A stretch of 64,000 bases of DNA from Papaver somniferum (GCF_003573695.1 NC_039360.1:124644336-124708335), one strand, 5' to 3'; counted from the first letter of the stretch, positions 1 to 13,056 are shown. Notes: generated by a model from the sequence alone, not told the origin. A program made the numbers and translations.

Positions 1-2400
1 GTATTTTAGGTACCATAATACTCTACTAAGTGCATCCCACTGCTCTTGTTCTGGACTACAAGTATATATACTTAACTTACTCACAATATAGGCAATGTTC
101 GGATTCTTACAGTTCATTAAATTCATCAGACATCCTATAACTCTTGAGTATTCAAGTTAAGATACTCCATTACCCTTATTTTTCTCGAGTCTACAAGAAG
201 AATCGTATGGAGTACACGCAAGCTTTGAATCAGACTGATTGTATCTCATAAGCACAAATTCAACATAATGAGAATGACTAAGACAATAATTTTTTGATTA
301 TCTTCTAATCCTCATCCCTAAGATTACATCAAAAGAGCCTAAGTCTTTCTAGTCAACGTTCTCATTCAGTGCATGTTTTTAGTGGAATTAATCACATCTA
401 TGTTTGTATCAAGTATAAGCATATCATCAACATATAAGCATGAAATCACACATGCATCCTTAACAAGTTACTTGTAAATACACTTGTATGATTCATTAAC
501 TTAAATCCACTACACATTATCACATGATCAAATTTTCCATGTCATTATTTACGTGCTTATTTGAAAACCATACAAAGATTCGTTCAATTTACAAACTTTG
601 TCTTCATAACCTTTCGCTACAAAGTCCTCAGGTTGGTCTATGTAAATTTCTTTATCTAATTCACGGTTTTAGAAAAGCTGTCTTAACATCCATCTGATGT
701 ATCTCCAAGTTTTTTATGGAAACAATATCAATTAGCATCTCAACAGAAGTAATTCTCGTCACAAGTGAATAAGAATCAACGAAATCTACACCTTCTTTTA
801 GTTTATAGCCTTTAGCTACCAACTTATCTTAATATTTTTCCACAGTTCCATTAACCTATCGTTTCCTCTTAAAGACTCATTTATATCCCATGGTCGTACT
901 CCCTGGAGGTAAACTAGCAACCTCCCAAGTCTGGTTCTGACGGACTGAGTCCATTTCACTAAATGAAGCTTCTTACCAGAATGGGGTTCAGTAGATATCA
1001 AGACTTCTTTATAAGTCTGGGGCTCATACTAAGCTAGGCATGTTATGAAGTTGATTTCATAAGAAGTCTCAAGTATAATTGTTTTACTTCTCTTAGGCTC
1101 AACATCAACTTCATCTTCCTTTAAAAATAAGTTCTGACTATTTGAAAATAAATCTAGGGGTTCAACAACACATATCTAATGAGGTACAGGTTTGGAATAA
1201 ACATGTTCAAAGAACTCAGCATCCCTAGATTCCGTAATAAAACTCACACCAAAGTCAGAAAAAATCAGAACACACAACCAAAAATCTATATGTAGAAATA
1301 TACTCAGCATACCCTATATGAAGACACAATCAACATTTTTGGTTTCAATCTAGTTTTTTTAGGAAGAGGAATTACAATCTTAGTCAAACACCCCCACACT
1401 TTGACGCATTCATAAGAAGGTCATCTACCTTTCCATAAATCATATGGAGTTTCAGATGATCCTTAAAAGGGTACTCTCTTCAGGATATACTAGTTAAGAG
1501 GACGGCCTTCCCCCACAAGGCCGAAGGTAATCCTGAACTAATCAACATGGCAGTTATCATCTCCTTAAGGATACGGTTGTTATGTTCAAGGCTTCTAATT
1601 GGTTTCCAACTTCAAGTTTATACATCTTAAGGCTTCTAAGGTATCATCCTTATCCCTAAGAAAGTATACAAGATAGTACCTCGTACAATCATCTAAGGAA
1701 GTTATAAGCCATCTTTTACCATAGTGGTTTTGGGTTGAACTCCTGTCAACTAGGCCTAACTGAATTAATTCTAAAGGCTTAGAATTACTCTGAACATTTG
1801 TGCTAAAAGGTTTTATAGCATATTTTGATTCTTCACAGATTTTACTTTTTGTTCAAAATCCAAACTAAATTTGGGTACGCAGCCTATGCTAGCCAGTTAA
1901 GCATTGACTTATAAGTTTACGGTTCCAAGTCTACCACGTAAAACAATCAATCACACAAAGAAAGCACAAGAATCAACTATGTTCACATCATCATTTTTAC
2001 CGTTAAGCTTATATAGACCCAAATCCCTATAACTCTTGCTTAAAAAATCACTTCCTTGTTACAACAAGTTTTCCAGATTTAATTAAGATCTTACATCTTT
2101 TTCCATCTACAACAGAACAAGATACAAGATTCTCGCATATGCTCGGAACATGAAAACTTCATTCAATGTGAGAATATTACAGATATGAGCTTCTGCTCGA
2201 CCTTTTCCTTTTATGCAACCTCTATTGCAGATGAGTTACTCAAAAAGAGTTTCTCGACATCCCCTATCCTCTAATAGGAGGTGAACAGGTCTCTGTTTCA
2301 ACAAACATTCTTGGTGGCTCCAGAGTCCAAATATTGGTCTCTCACATTGGTTATTAAAATAACTTCCGACATCATGCCACTGAACTCGTTCTAGTTTGTT
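1..2400 (-). pseudogene. copia pol remnant (integrase and reverse transcriptase)
   Basis: Minus-strand translation in shifting frames gives copia hallmarks in the right order. The integrase C-terminal half is visible as PYDLWKGR with VKVWGCL following (about 1390-1447) and SSGLPSALWGKAV (about 1501-1550). The reverse transcriptase shows a DVKTAFL motif (about 672-700) and the catalytic YVDD box (424-435). Reverse transcriptase would copy element RNA into cDNA and integrase would insert it. Many stops and frame changes rule out a working protein. The order integrase before reverse transcriptase separates it from the gypsy elements elsewhere in the window. Confidence 0.85.
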
Positions 2401-2423
2401 TCAACTAAATTAGCATTAACTTT

Positions 2424-2645
2424 CTACTTATTAAGGTTTTTATGTTGTCTACAATTTACTGCCGCGTGGCCAAGAATTTTACAAACATAACAATCACCCT
2501 TAATTAAAGTAATGCCGGATTCAGTTTTACGAAACATACCTTTCTTATGAAGACTACGCTTAGAGTTATTTGATGTTCTCGCCTTTGTCAACTTTGGAAG
2601 ACTTGTGCTCATCCACATGCGCCCGATAGCCATGTTCCTTTTCAA
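2424..2645 (-). pseudogene. copia gag fragment with CCHC zinc knuckle
   Basis: A 73-residue open stretch with a basic N-terminal half (many K, R and S) ends in a canonical nucleic-acid-binding knuckle, CX2CX4HX4C (core CYVCKILGHAAVNC). This is the C-terminal nucleocapsid part of a copia Gag, which binds element RNA in the virus-like particle. It sits between the LTR and the integrase remnant as expected. The N-terminal Gag (UBN2) domain is not readable here. Confidence 0.75.
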
Positions 2646-3109
2646 TTACATGTCACAATCCTCGTTTATACTCTGACCACGGACATGGTAATTTCCCAAT
2701 CACATAATACACCACATCTCACAAATCTTAGTTCCAAATCGGAAAATAAAATATGAGTTTTGAAGATAACATCTAGATTTATAAACTTCTTTTGAATCAC
2801 CATATCAAAAAACTCATGGTTACCCCATAAAATTTAGTTAACAACAAATTTCTGTCCGTCAGAATTTTTCAGGAACGTTTCTCTTTTTTGTAAAATATCA
2901 AAAAAAAACTTTTACAACTCCAAAAATTCTGAAATTTTACGTGGGTAACTATCAGGATGTCTACTATGTTGTGTCAAAAGGGTTCATCTAAATTCCTTCT
3001 AGGTTGAGAGATAAATTAGAAACTCTACATCTGACCAAAAATTCGTTTTTTTTGTTTTTCACTCCATAATTAACATCCATGATTATTAAAAACTCTAATG
3101 TCTTAAGAT

Positions 3110-4026
3110 TGTTGGGTGCAATAATGAAAAACAAATAAAAATCAAATAAGCAAAAGTTATTGATACTTAGCTCCTTTATAATGGAAGTGATCGATTTGAG
3201 GAAACGAACGATCTCTCCAGATATCCGCAACAGCAACAAAGCAAAACTTTGAAAAAACAGAGTGAGTCACGCGTTCAACACGTTGCCCTTAAGAAATTAG
3301 CCCGTCTACACTCAAGAGCGATGCTATATCCCTTACAGGACGGATATCTCCAGGATAAAACACCCTACTACACCTACTACTACCATATGTAGTAGATGCT
3401 CAACTTGAGCTTGGCAACTCCGAAAAAAACCTTAAGGAAAATTGTGAACACATAAGAAAACAATATAAAATATTTTCCCTTGGGGGTACCTCTAAAATAT
3501 AGAGCAACCTCTTTCCCATAGATTTTACATAAACACAAAATTGGTTAAAAAGACCAAAATCAACAATTCCTGGGTGAAATGGACAGTTAGATTTTGATAC
3601 TGTTTAAATGGACAAAAATGTAAAAATAGGAAGGATGTGACCAGTTTCATCGTGCCCATTTTCAAATATTTTTTCTTATTTTTAATTTACACAGGATGTA
3701 TCCAGTTTCATCCTTACATTTTTTTTTGGCCATTTCACCCAAACTATTTTTTACTCGTCCATTTGAACCGTGATTTGAAAATATTTGGACAAATGACCCA
3801 TTTTCCATTTACAAAAGTAGTGAAATTGTTTATATAATGGAATAATACAACTTAAAAAGATAAACTCCCCGATGTGGGACTAAAAGCTTATATAGTCTCT
3901 TAAAACAACTAAAAAGTGGAAACTCCATGGTGTAGGACTAATAAGTTTTTCATTCACAAAAGAAAATAATAAATTATAATTTTTATTAAACTTTAAAAAT
4001 CCTATTTTATTAATCGTTTTCCAACA
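3110..4026 (-). repeat. LTR of the left copia element
   Basis: About 917 bp bounded by TGTTGG and CCAACA, the inverted ends typical of copia LTRs. In element orientation it contains an AGTCCCACATCGGG-type segment followed by a TATA-like stretch (TATATAAG region around 3890), a layout common in copia promoters. The partner LTR is outside the window, so the borders rest on the terminal motifs and on the adjoining gag/pol remnant. Confidence 0.7.
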
Positions 4027-4818
4027 CATCCATGAGTAGCTAAACACCTATTAATTGAGGATGAATTCTAAGTTGTAAACAAGATTGGAGTTATTATATT
4101 AATCTACTTTGAAGTTCTTCATATGATTATCGTTTGTTTATACTATTTGAATATTTATGATTGATTGATAGATTGTCTAGGTGGCCAACTGGATTGATTT
4201 GTTGATTTGATCTATTGCTAGTATTGAGTTAGGAGATAAGTAATCATCAAATAGCCTTTACACAAGTAGAGAACACAAAACCTTACAGAGGGATTCTGTG
4301 GAGCGATTGTGTGTATAACCAACACTAGAAAGTGGACCTTGAGCTAAGAGTCTAACTACTATGATCAACCTAATTCACAAAAGATAAAGCATTCGACCAA
4401 ATTACACCTTGAGTGAGCTACTACTAGGTGGTTAGGCGAATAAAATCTGGTATTGGAGAGCTTCCGTACTCAGTGATAAAAGGAATTTAAGGAACAACAC
4501 TGAGCTAGCTGTTATTCCACGGTTGGTGATAATCTATGATTAACGACGAGTAGGAAAATATAATAACTCATTGACGGTTTATATACAAAGAAGGATTCCT
4601 CGATCATATCTCTCTCTATTGATCACAATACAACTTTATTTGCTTTGATTATTTATTTTGTTTACAATCAAAAAACAAAACCCCCCTTTGTGACACTTTG
4701 ACAACTAAAACTCACTGCTCTTCGTGGGAACGATCCTTACTTCCATTATATTACCTGTTAATTGTGTGGAAATAAGATTATTAAGATTATTAATTTGTTA
4801 GGACAACGACACCCATCA
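4027..4818 (+). repeat. Ty3/gypsy LTR fragment (3' part)
   Basis: No coding sequence. The stretch begins with a GAGTAGCTAAACACC segment and ends with a GTGGGAACGATCCTTACTT segment followed by ACAACGACACCCATCATCA. These conserved blocks are familiar from the R-U5 end of plant gypsy (Athila/Tekay-like) LTRs. The left end is cut by the copia LTR and the right end meets the truncated SIRE-like LTR, so it is a nested-insertion fragment with no internal domain left. Confidence 0.55.
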
Positions 4819-7253
4819 TCAGACTCAATCTAGATAAAAGTATCTCAAGAAGTTAATATCTCTCTCTTGTTTTTGATATTACTCAAGCTAATAGAAATCA
4901 GCGAGTCCTAATCAAATACAAGGAATACTTGGACTGTACCAAAGACCAATGTCCAAGGATCAATCAATATCAATCAACAACCGAAGGTCGGATTTTCAAT
5001 TGATGATCACGAATGCACAACCTGTATTATTTCAATTATATACCAAATATAATGCGGAAAAGAAATAACACAGACACCAGAAATTTTGTTAACGAGGAAA
5101 CCGCAAATGCAGAAAACCCCCGGGACCTAGTCCATATTGAATACACACTGTATTAAGCTGCTACAGACACTAGCCTACTCCAAGCTAACTTCGGACTGAA
5201 CTATAGTTGAACCCCAATCAGTCTCCCACTAATTCAAGGGATAGTTGTACTTCTACGCCTCTGATTCCAGAAAGATACTACGCACTTGATTCTCTTAGCT
5301 GATCACACCCACAACCAAGAGTTGCTGCAACCCAAGATCGCAGACTTGATAATAAACAAATCTGTCTCACACAGAAAATTCTATCAAAGGATAAATTTGT
5401 CTCCCACAGAAGAACCCTAGGTTTTTGTTCCGTCTTAAGATATGAAATCAAGGTGAACAGGAACCAGTTGATAATCCGATCTTATATTCTCGAAGAACAA
5501 CCTAGATTAATCAATCACCTCTCAACATTCTTACTTGAATACCCAAGAGGACGTCGAGGAATCACAAACAATGAGACAAAGATGTTTGTGACTTCTTTAT
5601 CTTGCCTATCGGAGAACTCTCATGATCTCAAGGAAATCAAAGATTGTACTCGTACGACAGAAGATGCAAGATCAGATCACACAACTAAGATAAAAGTAGT
5701 ATCTGTATGGATTCACAATCCCAATGAAGTCTTTAAGTCGTTAACCTGGTTTTAGAGAAGAAAACAAAAGGTTAGAGGAGAATCGACTCTAACGAGCGCA
5801 CTAGTATCACAAAGATGTGTGGGGATTAGTTTTGCCCAATACTAGATGTCTCCTATATATAGTCTTCAAATCATAGTTTTGCCTTAATTACAAAAAAATC
5901 AATATTCACCGTTAAATGAAAACCTGATTTAGATTCAAGTTAATATTTATCAACCGTTAGATCAAAAACTTAGCTTGTCACACACACTTGAGATATACGT
6001 TTACTGGGTTTGTGAAAACCGTGCCCAAACGTGTACGTGTGTGTTGGTTCAACATAGTAACCCAAAAGGTTAACCATATGAGCATTTCATATTAACCTTG
6101 TTCTTCTTCACCATAACTAGTTCAATTGACTCAAATGAACTAATTAGAGAGTTGTTCAATTTCTATGAGATCTTATGTAACTACATAAGGCATAATTGAA
6201 ACAAATATGATTCGATTCGATTCAATCGGCTCATGAACTTTATAGCCACGGTTTGCATACTGCATTCCTTAGTAATTTAAGTTTCATGTTCAGAGCACAT
6301 CTTTAGATCATAACCCACTCAAGTTCGCAAGCAAGTTCGCGGACTTAAGGCAACCGGCAGAGTTTTCCAAACTCAGCAGAAAATCTCGGAAAGGAGACTT
6401 CCGCCAGTTCGCGGACTAGGTACGCGGACTGAGTTCGCATACTAAACACGCAAACGAGTTTTTGGAAATCCCAGCAGAAATTCCCGGCAAGAGAAATTCC
6501 GTCAGTTCGCGTCTGAGTTCGCAAACTGATTTCGTGGACTTGGCAAAGCCAATTCCTCCGGTTTCTCTCAATCAACAAAGTTCACAAACTTCAGATTAAG
6601 GAATATGACTTTTGCACATATGTGTTACCACACAATGCTTATATCCATCATTGGTTATATTGACCTAAACTCTCATTCCAACCATTGAAACATTCTTAGA
6701 GGACCTTATATAGTTGTTATACTATTTCTCGTCAAAGCGATTTTCAAAGACATTGAAACAATATGAATTTCGTCATTAGGTGAAGATAAACCTGATCAAA
6801 GCAAAACGCTTTGATTTCGAGATATAGATAGGCGAGATATACTCGACTCGAAATATCAAATGTGTATGATCCAGTCTATATAGCATACGACTTTTGTCCC
6901 ATAAGAAGTAGGAGATAGAAGAGATATACTTTTGAGTGATAGATAAGTTCAAGTCTCCACATACCTTTTTGTTGATGAAGTTCCACGGTTCCTTGAGTAG
7001 ATCTTCGTCGTTGTATGATGAATCGCCATGAATTCCTTGATCTCAACTACACTTTTCTATCCTAGTCCGAGACTTAGCTAGGTAGACTAGACATCAAGAC
7101 TCATAGTTTTGATCATTAACATTGACAAACATGCTTGAGATAGCAACACATGCGAGGTCGATCGAGCTATGCTCTAACAGTTTTGATCACTAACATTGAC
7201 AAACATGCTTGAGATATCAACGCATGCGAGTTCGGCCGAGCAATGCTTTAACA
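4819..7253 (-). repeat. 3' LTR of the SIRE-like element (truncated)
   Basis: Direct repeat of 10657-13056; the match starts at TCAGACTCAATCTAG. It includes a TATA-like segment near 5850-5860, a block of short repeats built on GTTCGCGGACT (about 6326-6545), and ends with GCTTTAACA. The last ~74 bp are tandemly duplicated (about 7107-7181 and 7182-7253), a feature not seen in the partner LTR. Open frames inside it are spurious. Confidence 0.8.
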
Positions 7254-8603
7254 ATCTCCCCATTTGTCAATTTTAGTGACAAAACTATCAATACATATGG
7301 ATTACAAAATATATAAAACTTTGTAGCTTCTCATCCAAATGCTTGATCTCCTTGGCATCTTCAACACGACTCGAAATCTGCGTCACTTCCAAGTACTCCA
7401 TGATTCTAAATGTGTTCAGCTCAGCATCATAATTGTTGAAGATCCGTAGCGATAACAATGAGAAAACAAATGCTCTCGATCATTGTTATACAGTGTCATA
7501 GTAGTATTACACTGCATCAAAGTTCAATTGTATCACAACTTTGACAACAATACTATGGTGATATGTACCACTCCCCCTTAGTCAATACTTCATCTCGACA
7601 TAAAAACCACTCCCCCTTACATAATGATCCGTAAACCATATGTATTTATAGTATGAAACTACACATTAATTGTCCCCCTTTTTGTCAATATAAATTGGCA
7701 AAGGTACGCAAACTAGTGGGATCCTCATGAAATTTTCATAGAGATACTTCATAACCAAAAGAGAATAACATACCAACTAATTTAGATGCAATCATAAATC
7801 CGAAGCTAAATGCATTCATCAATGAGTTTTTAAAGATACAAGATGACCCCTATAATATTCCGCAGCCGCACTCCCCAAAAATATTTGACAATAAAGCACA
7901 AGTTCAAAAAGAACTCTCCCCCATAAAATGTCATTCCCAAAAGAACAACAAAGGCGACCTTGCTTTTAAAAGAAAAGAAGGATTTCTTTGGGCATAACCA
8001 AATCACATGAAAACATGGATTTGAATCCAAAAATCTCAATTGAATCAACCACAAAAACGATCAATTCAATTGGTCATGCTCGACATAAGAAAACTTACAG
8101 AGCAACACAATATATGCACAAAAATATGGATCGGAGATCGACCAATACTGCGGAATAAACAGGATTTATTCTATTTTTCATTACTATTTGCACAATGACA
8201 TATAATATACTTAATCCTTGTAAACAAAAGTTTTATTCTTTCTTCCATCAAAATAATGACATAAAAGGCTTAACTTTTGTTTGTCAAAAGTTCAATCTAT
8301 CTTTTATCAATACTTTTATACTGACATAATAGAGATAATTTTTGAACAAGTATGGGATAGTCACAGGTTCACGGATGTAAACAACATATCCCATAAAAAT
8401 TTGCAATATATAAAATCATAAAGATTAAAATTGCAAAAATCATCTTCCAAGAAACTTAGAATTTAAATAAATAAATCTAAAAACATTGAAGATGAAAACG
8501 TCAGAAATAGCTATGTGTATTCACAATAATGGATATTCCAAACCCTAGTAATCCTTCTAAAAACACAAGAAATAAATTCTCATAAGAAGTTTCCTAGAAA
8601 AAA

Positions 8604-8990
8604 TCAAAGTTCTTTGAGAACCTCATACCTTTCAATGAATCCATCATAGAAGGTGACCGTAGACACACCATGTTCGTGAGTTAGAACACAAACTTTACGA
8701 TCAACAACCCGAGCAAGTTGTATAGCTTTGAAACAGTCCATGATGAGCTTCTTCTGATTCCGTATCATAATATTTTGATTTTCAAGGATTCTGTCCTGAC
8801 CATCTAAGAGTTGGTTTATTTTCAGTTGAAGATTTGCAAACTCGACCTTTGAATCATCATGAAAACGATTTAAATCCTTGACATATTCACCAATCCCAGA
8901 GTTGTGTTCCTTCCTTGCAAGCATCTTCTTTAGAACCAGCTCTTGAAACGAATCACGTCCTTGAGTGTCTTCCTCCATATCAAGATGCAC
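8604..8990 (-). CDS. Small coiled-coil ORF downstream of the deleted pol
   Basis: A 128-residue ORF starting MHLDMEED. Residues ~45-85 are rich in L, I, N and Q with heptad-like spacing (QLKINQLLDGQ, then ENQNIMIRNQKK) and probably form a short coiled coil. There is no signal peptide or membrane segment. It lies between the gag remnant and the 3' LTR in element sense, the slot where SIRE-type elements may carry an extra ORF. I do not recognise its family, and a link to envelope-like ORFs is only positional. Confidence 0.4.
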   Translation of the reverse strand: MHLDMEEDTQGRDSFQELVLKKMLARKEHNSGIGEYVKDLNRFHDDSKVEFANLQLKINQLLDGQDRILENQNIMIRNQKKLIMDCFKAIQLARVVDRKVCVLTHEHGVSTVTFYDGFIERYEVLKEL

Positions 8991-9057
8991 AATCTCTTAA
9001 GATTTTGCAGAGTTCTCCATATAATTTTTTTGATAGGGATGGATTAATATAATATAG

Positions 9058-9080
9058 AATATATATATATATATATATAT
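9058..9080. repeat. AT microsatellite
   Basis: Eleven to twelve uninterrupted AT dinucleotides inside the SIRE-like interior, just upstream of the small ORF in element sense. Confidence 0.95.
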
Positions 9081-9449
9081 GTATTTTAAGTAAAGAGAAG
9101 ACAATTTTCATTCAAGAAACCCTATGAACTCGCAGAAGAGGGACACAGACGTACACAGATCGTTCACAAGAGAAATATGGATTAAGAAAAATCCAATAAG
9201 AGGTAACACAATGTTTGTTAATATAGCTCAATTAGAGCCTGAGTCATGATAGAAGAATTGCGAAACTCGGATTGATTAACAAAGAAAAAAAACAATGTAC
9301 AACTAATCTTGAGACTCCCATAATCATCATCCTTTCATCTCTCAAGATAGATTTAAGGATGAGATTACCTAGAGTCAGGTAAAGGAGTGAGAAGTGATCT
9401 CACTACGATTCATGGGAGAAGAGTTGTACAAGTGTTTTGAACGTTTCAA

Positions 9450-10549
9450 CTATGTATTACCTTTTTTCCATCGATTATAACTTATTCCAGAAGAATTTGT
9501 CATAAACCTTTTTAATAGTCCATCGGAAGGATTTTTCTGGGGACCGAGTCTAGGACCTCTAGAAATTGGTTCCAGGAGAGAGAAGTTGGAGGATTTACAT
9601 TTTCTTGACCTAGCTAGACTTATCAGACTTGTTCTTATAAACACAGGGAAAGTGTTCATTAGTGGCACAAGAGCTTACACCATAATGGGTAACATGCAAC
9701 CTGTGATGATTTCTAGATGAGAGATCATTTTTATAAGAAATCTGGTTTTCTGTAGGAAGGAAATTCACTGTCGTCAGACGATTTACTCCGTTGACAGTAG
9801 AAAGAAGCAGATTATGGAGATCAGAATTTTTTTCTTCTTGGCAAAACAATGAAGAGCATAGTGATTCTTTTTCCCACATAAGGAATAACATCGTGTATTT
9901 GATACATGATTTCCTTGACCCAAAACTTCTTCCTGCACATGCAAATTTTGCAAGTGATTCACAGTAGGTAATTCCTTGAAGGAATTTTTCTTTACGTCGG
10001 GTAAAACCTTGTGAGTATCAGAAGAAGGTGCAGAAGATGACTTAATCATCAAGGCGGAGTTTTCCTTTTTCAAGGTGTTACACTGTTCTCGGGCAAATTG
10101 AAGATATGCAACAAGTTTCTCTTTTTCAACACGATAAATGTTTATTCTGATGAACGAGCTTTGACTAAACTCTTTTCTTTAATTGAGTCTTCTCTAACAA
10201 TATCTTCAAGAGTACTAATCTTTTCACGCTGTAGAGTAGTTTCTTGAACCAATTTTTCGATATTGTTAGAGAGAGATTCAATGAAGATGTAGAGTTCACG
10301 TTCCCTTTCAAGAGATTTCTCAAATTCATCAATAAGTTGATCATTCATTTCTTCAAGAATCTTGGTTTTAGAAACTTGAAAGTCAATAATATCAACAAAT
10401 TTTTTCAATGATCTGGTGAGTTCCATTTCAGATTCTGACATGAGCTCACAAATCTTGTTTTTCCCTCGGGATTCAGAAGAATCTACTAAGGAGCTATCCT
10501 TTAAGGCAAACCCAAGATTTTTATTGTAATCAGAATCTTTGGATAACAT
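9450..10549 (-). pseudogene. SIRE-like gag remnant: coiled coil and zinc knuckle
   Basis: Residues from 10549 down to 10142 are highly charged with heptad leucines/isoleucines (KILEEMNDQLIDEFEKSLER and onward), a coiled coil as seen in SIRE-type Gag C-termini. After a frame change a knuckle follows near 9840-9890, reading C-YSL-C-GKKN-H-YALH-C. That is CX3C instead of the usual CX2C spacing, so an extra residue is present. The UBN2 capsid domain expected upstream is missing: only ~100 bp separate this coil from the primer-binding site. Several frame changes make it a pseudogene. Confidence 0.65.
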
Positions 10550-10642
10550 AACAATATGTGTTATCTTGTGAGATACTTCTTAGGTCCCCAGAACACAGAT
10601 TGCTACAAACACAGACTTATAAGGTCTTTAAAGTGTTTTCCT

Positions 10643-10654
10643 GCTCTGATACCA
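10643..10654 (-). other. Primer-binding site (initiator Met tRNA)
   Basis: GCTCTGATACCA on the plus strand is TGGTATCAGAGC on the minus strand, the standard plant iMet-tRNA primer site. It lies 2 bases from the right LTR (starting 10657) and sets the element orientation. Confidence 0.9.
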
Positions 10655-10656
10655 AT

Positions 10657-13056
10657 TGAAAATGCGGGGGTCTAACAACCACACCCAACAATTCGTTTGG
10701 CAATCTGAGAGGACTTACTCCAATAAACTTTCTAAAGAATCAACTAGACAGTCAGACTCAATCTAGAGAAAAGTATATCAAACAGTTTTACATCTCCAAC
10801 TCTTAATTCAATCCACAATCAGAAAATAGAAATCTACGAGCCCGATTGAATATAAGAGGAGTAACTTGAACGGTACCAAAGACCAATGTTCAAGTGTTAA
10901 TCAATTTAAATCAACAACCAAAGGTTGGATTATCTAATTGATTGATCTTAACGCACAACCTGTGATATTTAAATTATACAACAAAATATAATGCGAAAAA
11001 TAAATAACACAGACACCAGAATTTTGTTAACGAGGAAAACCACAAATGTAGAAAAACACCGGGACCTAGTCCAGTTTGAACACCACACTGTATTAAGCCA
11101 CTACAGACACTAGCCTACTACCAATGAACTTCAGACTGGACTGCAGTTGAATCCTAATCAATCTCACACTGATTCAAGGTACAGTTGCGTTCCTTATGTC
11201 TATGATCCCAGCAGGATACTACGCACTTAATTCCCTTAGCTGATTTACCCACAACCAAGAGTTGCTACGACCCAAAGTAGAATACTTGATAAACAAATCT
11301 GTCTCACACAGAAAAGTCTATAGATTGAATAAATCTGTCTCCCACAAAAATACCCAAGAGTTTTTGTTCCGTCTTTTGATAAATCAAGGTGAACATGAAC
11401 CAATTGATAAGCCAGACTTATATTCCCTAAGAACAGCCTAATATTATCAGTCCCCTACAATAATCTAAATCGTATGATGGCGAAACTAGATATTGTGGAA
11501 TCACAAACGATGAGACAAAGGTGTTTGTGATTACTTTTTATCCTACCTATCGGAGATTAAATCTCGAGCGAATCTTAGAGAAGATAGTACTCAAACGATA
11601 TAATCGGGCAAGATCAGAACACACAACTACAAAGAAAATAGTTGGGTCTGGATTCACAATCCCAATGAAGTCTTTGAGGTCGTTAACCTACAGGGTCTCG
11701 ATAAAAACTTAAGGTTAAAGGAGAATCAACTCTAGTTGATGCAACTAGTAACACACAAGAGGTGTGGGGATTAGGTTTCCCAGTTGGTAGAGTTCTCCTT
11801 TATATAGTTATCAAATCAGGATTTGCAATCCAAGTTACCTTGGTAACAAAGCATTCAATATTCATCGTTAGATGAAAAACTTGATTTAACCAAGCTAATA
11901 TGTTTCAACCATTAGATAGAACTTAGCTTGTTGCACACAAATGAAATGTACCCTCATTTAGGTTTATGTAACCGTACCCAAACGTGTACACCATGTTGGC
12001 TCGAAAATTTTTAACCGAAGTTATCCATATGATTACTTTCATATCAACCTTATTCATGTTAACCATAACTAGTTCAAATGACTCTAGTGAAACTAGTTAA
12101 AGAGCCGTTCAATTGCTATATTCTTATAGAAGTATACAAGAACACAATTGAAGCAAAATCGGTTTGATTCACTTGAATCAGTTCATGAACATTATAGCCA
12201 CGGTTTGCAAAGATTGCATTCCTTATTTTATAAATGTTTAAGTTCATGTACAACCGAATTTAGAAAGTAACCAACTCAAGTATGAAAACGGGTACGCATA
12301 CTTAAGTAGCCAGACCGAGTTTGGCTACGCCAGTACGTGTACGGGTATGCATACCAATTTACATTCCAAACTCCAGCAGAAATTCACGGACGTGAGACTT
12401 CCTCCAGTATGCGTACAGGTACGCATACTTTCCCAGACATCCAACAACCGCCAGTATGCAAACGGGTACGCATACTTCAGGTTCCCAGTTTTAGACTTAT
12501 ACACAAATGTGATAAAACACTATGTTTATATCCAAACATGGTTACATGATTCTAAACTCTTTATTTCAATCATTGAAACTTTCTTAGAGGATGATAATAG
12601 TCGTTTTCACACACTCTATCAGCATCAAAGCAATTTTCAAGATATTGAAATAATCATAATGAAACATTCCAAGACTACACCAGATGATTGTATCACACAA
12701 ACCATGTAAGATGTTACTCGGCTATTTTCACATGATATAAGATGAACTTAGTCGAAGAGAAAGCTTTCCAACACATATTTCGAGAAATATGTAAGCGAGA
12801 TAAACTCAGCTCGAAATCTCAAATGTGTATAATAAAAATCTATATCGTAATACGACTTATGTTCCACAAGCTCCCCTTAGTAGTTCTTCTCCTTCAAATG
12901 ATGAACGTTGTGGAGTCTAAGCTCAACTATACAATCTATGTGTCCAAGACATCTATAAATAGGCTAGAAATCAAGACTTATAGTTTTGATCACTAACATT
13001 GACAAACATGCTTGAGATAACAACGTAAGCGAGTTCGACCGAGCAGTGCTTTAACA
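10657..13056 (-). repeat. 5' LTR of the SIRE-like element
   Basis: Full-length LTR of about 2,400 bp, plus-strand borders TGAAAATGCGGGG and GCTTTAACA. In element sense a TATATAAAG box lies near 11798-11806. A cluster of short repeats built on GGTACGCATAC spans about 12289-12475, where the partner LTR has GTTCGCGGACT-type repeats. Open frames inside it (for example around 12347-12709) are shadows of these repeats. Confidence 0.85.

Larger units (their letters stand above)
1..4026 (-). mobile_element. Degenerate Ty1/copia retrotransposon, 5' part
   Basis: Read on the minus strand, this is a copia element in normal order from right to left: LTR (3110-4026), gag zinc knuckle (2424-2645), integrase (around 1400-1600) and reverse transcriptase (about 1-1000). 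The 3' end and second LTR lie beyond the left edge. The frame is broken throughout by stops and small indels, so it is a dead copy. I could not find the usual initiator-Met primer-binding site beside the LTR; the bases next to it do not resemble it. The 5 bases right of the LTR are CATCC, but the matching flank is outside the window. Confidence 0.85.
4819..13056 (-). mobile_element. SIRE-like Ty1/copia element, pol deleted
   Basis: Two direct repeats of about 2.4 kb (4819-7253 and 10657-13056) flank a 3.4-kb interior. Minus orientation is fixed by an initiator-Met primer-binding site at 10643-10654 beside the right LTR and by a purine tract (GGGGAGAT in element sense) beside the left LTR at 7254-7262. 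The interior keeps a C-terminal gag part with coiled coil and knuckle and a downstream coiled-coil ORF. No integrase, reverse transcriptase or RNase H is visible, so it depended on other copies. The left LTR lacks its first ~160 bp. The right end lies inside the Cassandra 5' LTR, showing that it inserted there. Confidence 0.8.

Noticed and set aside
12337..12996. Overlapping plus-strand open frames of 70-120 codons
   Set aside because: They lie in the 5' LTR of the SIRE-like element across short repeats, and the equivalent region of the other LTR does not keep them open.
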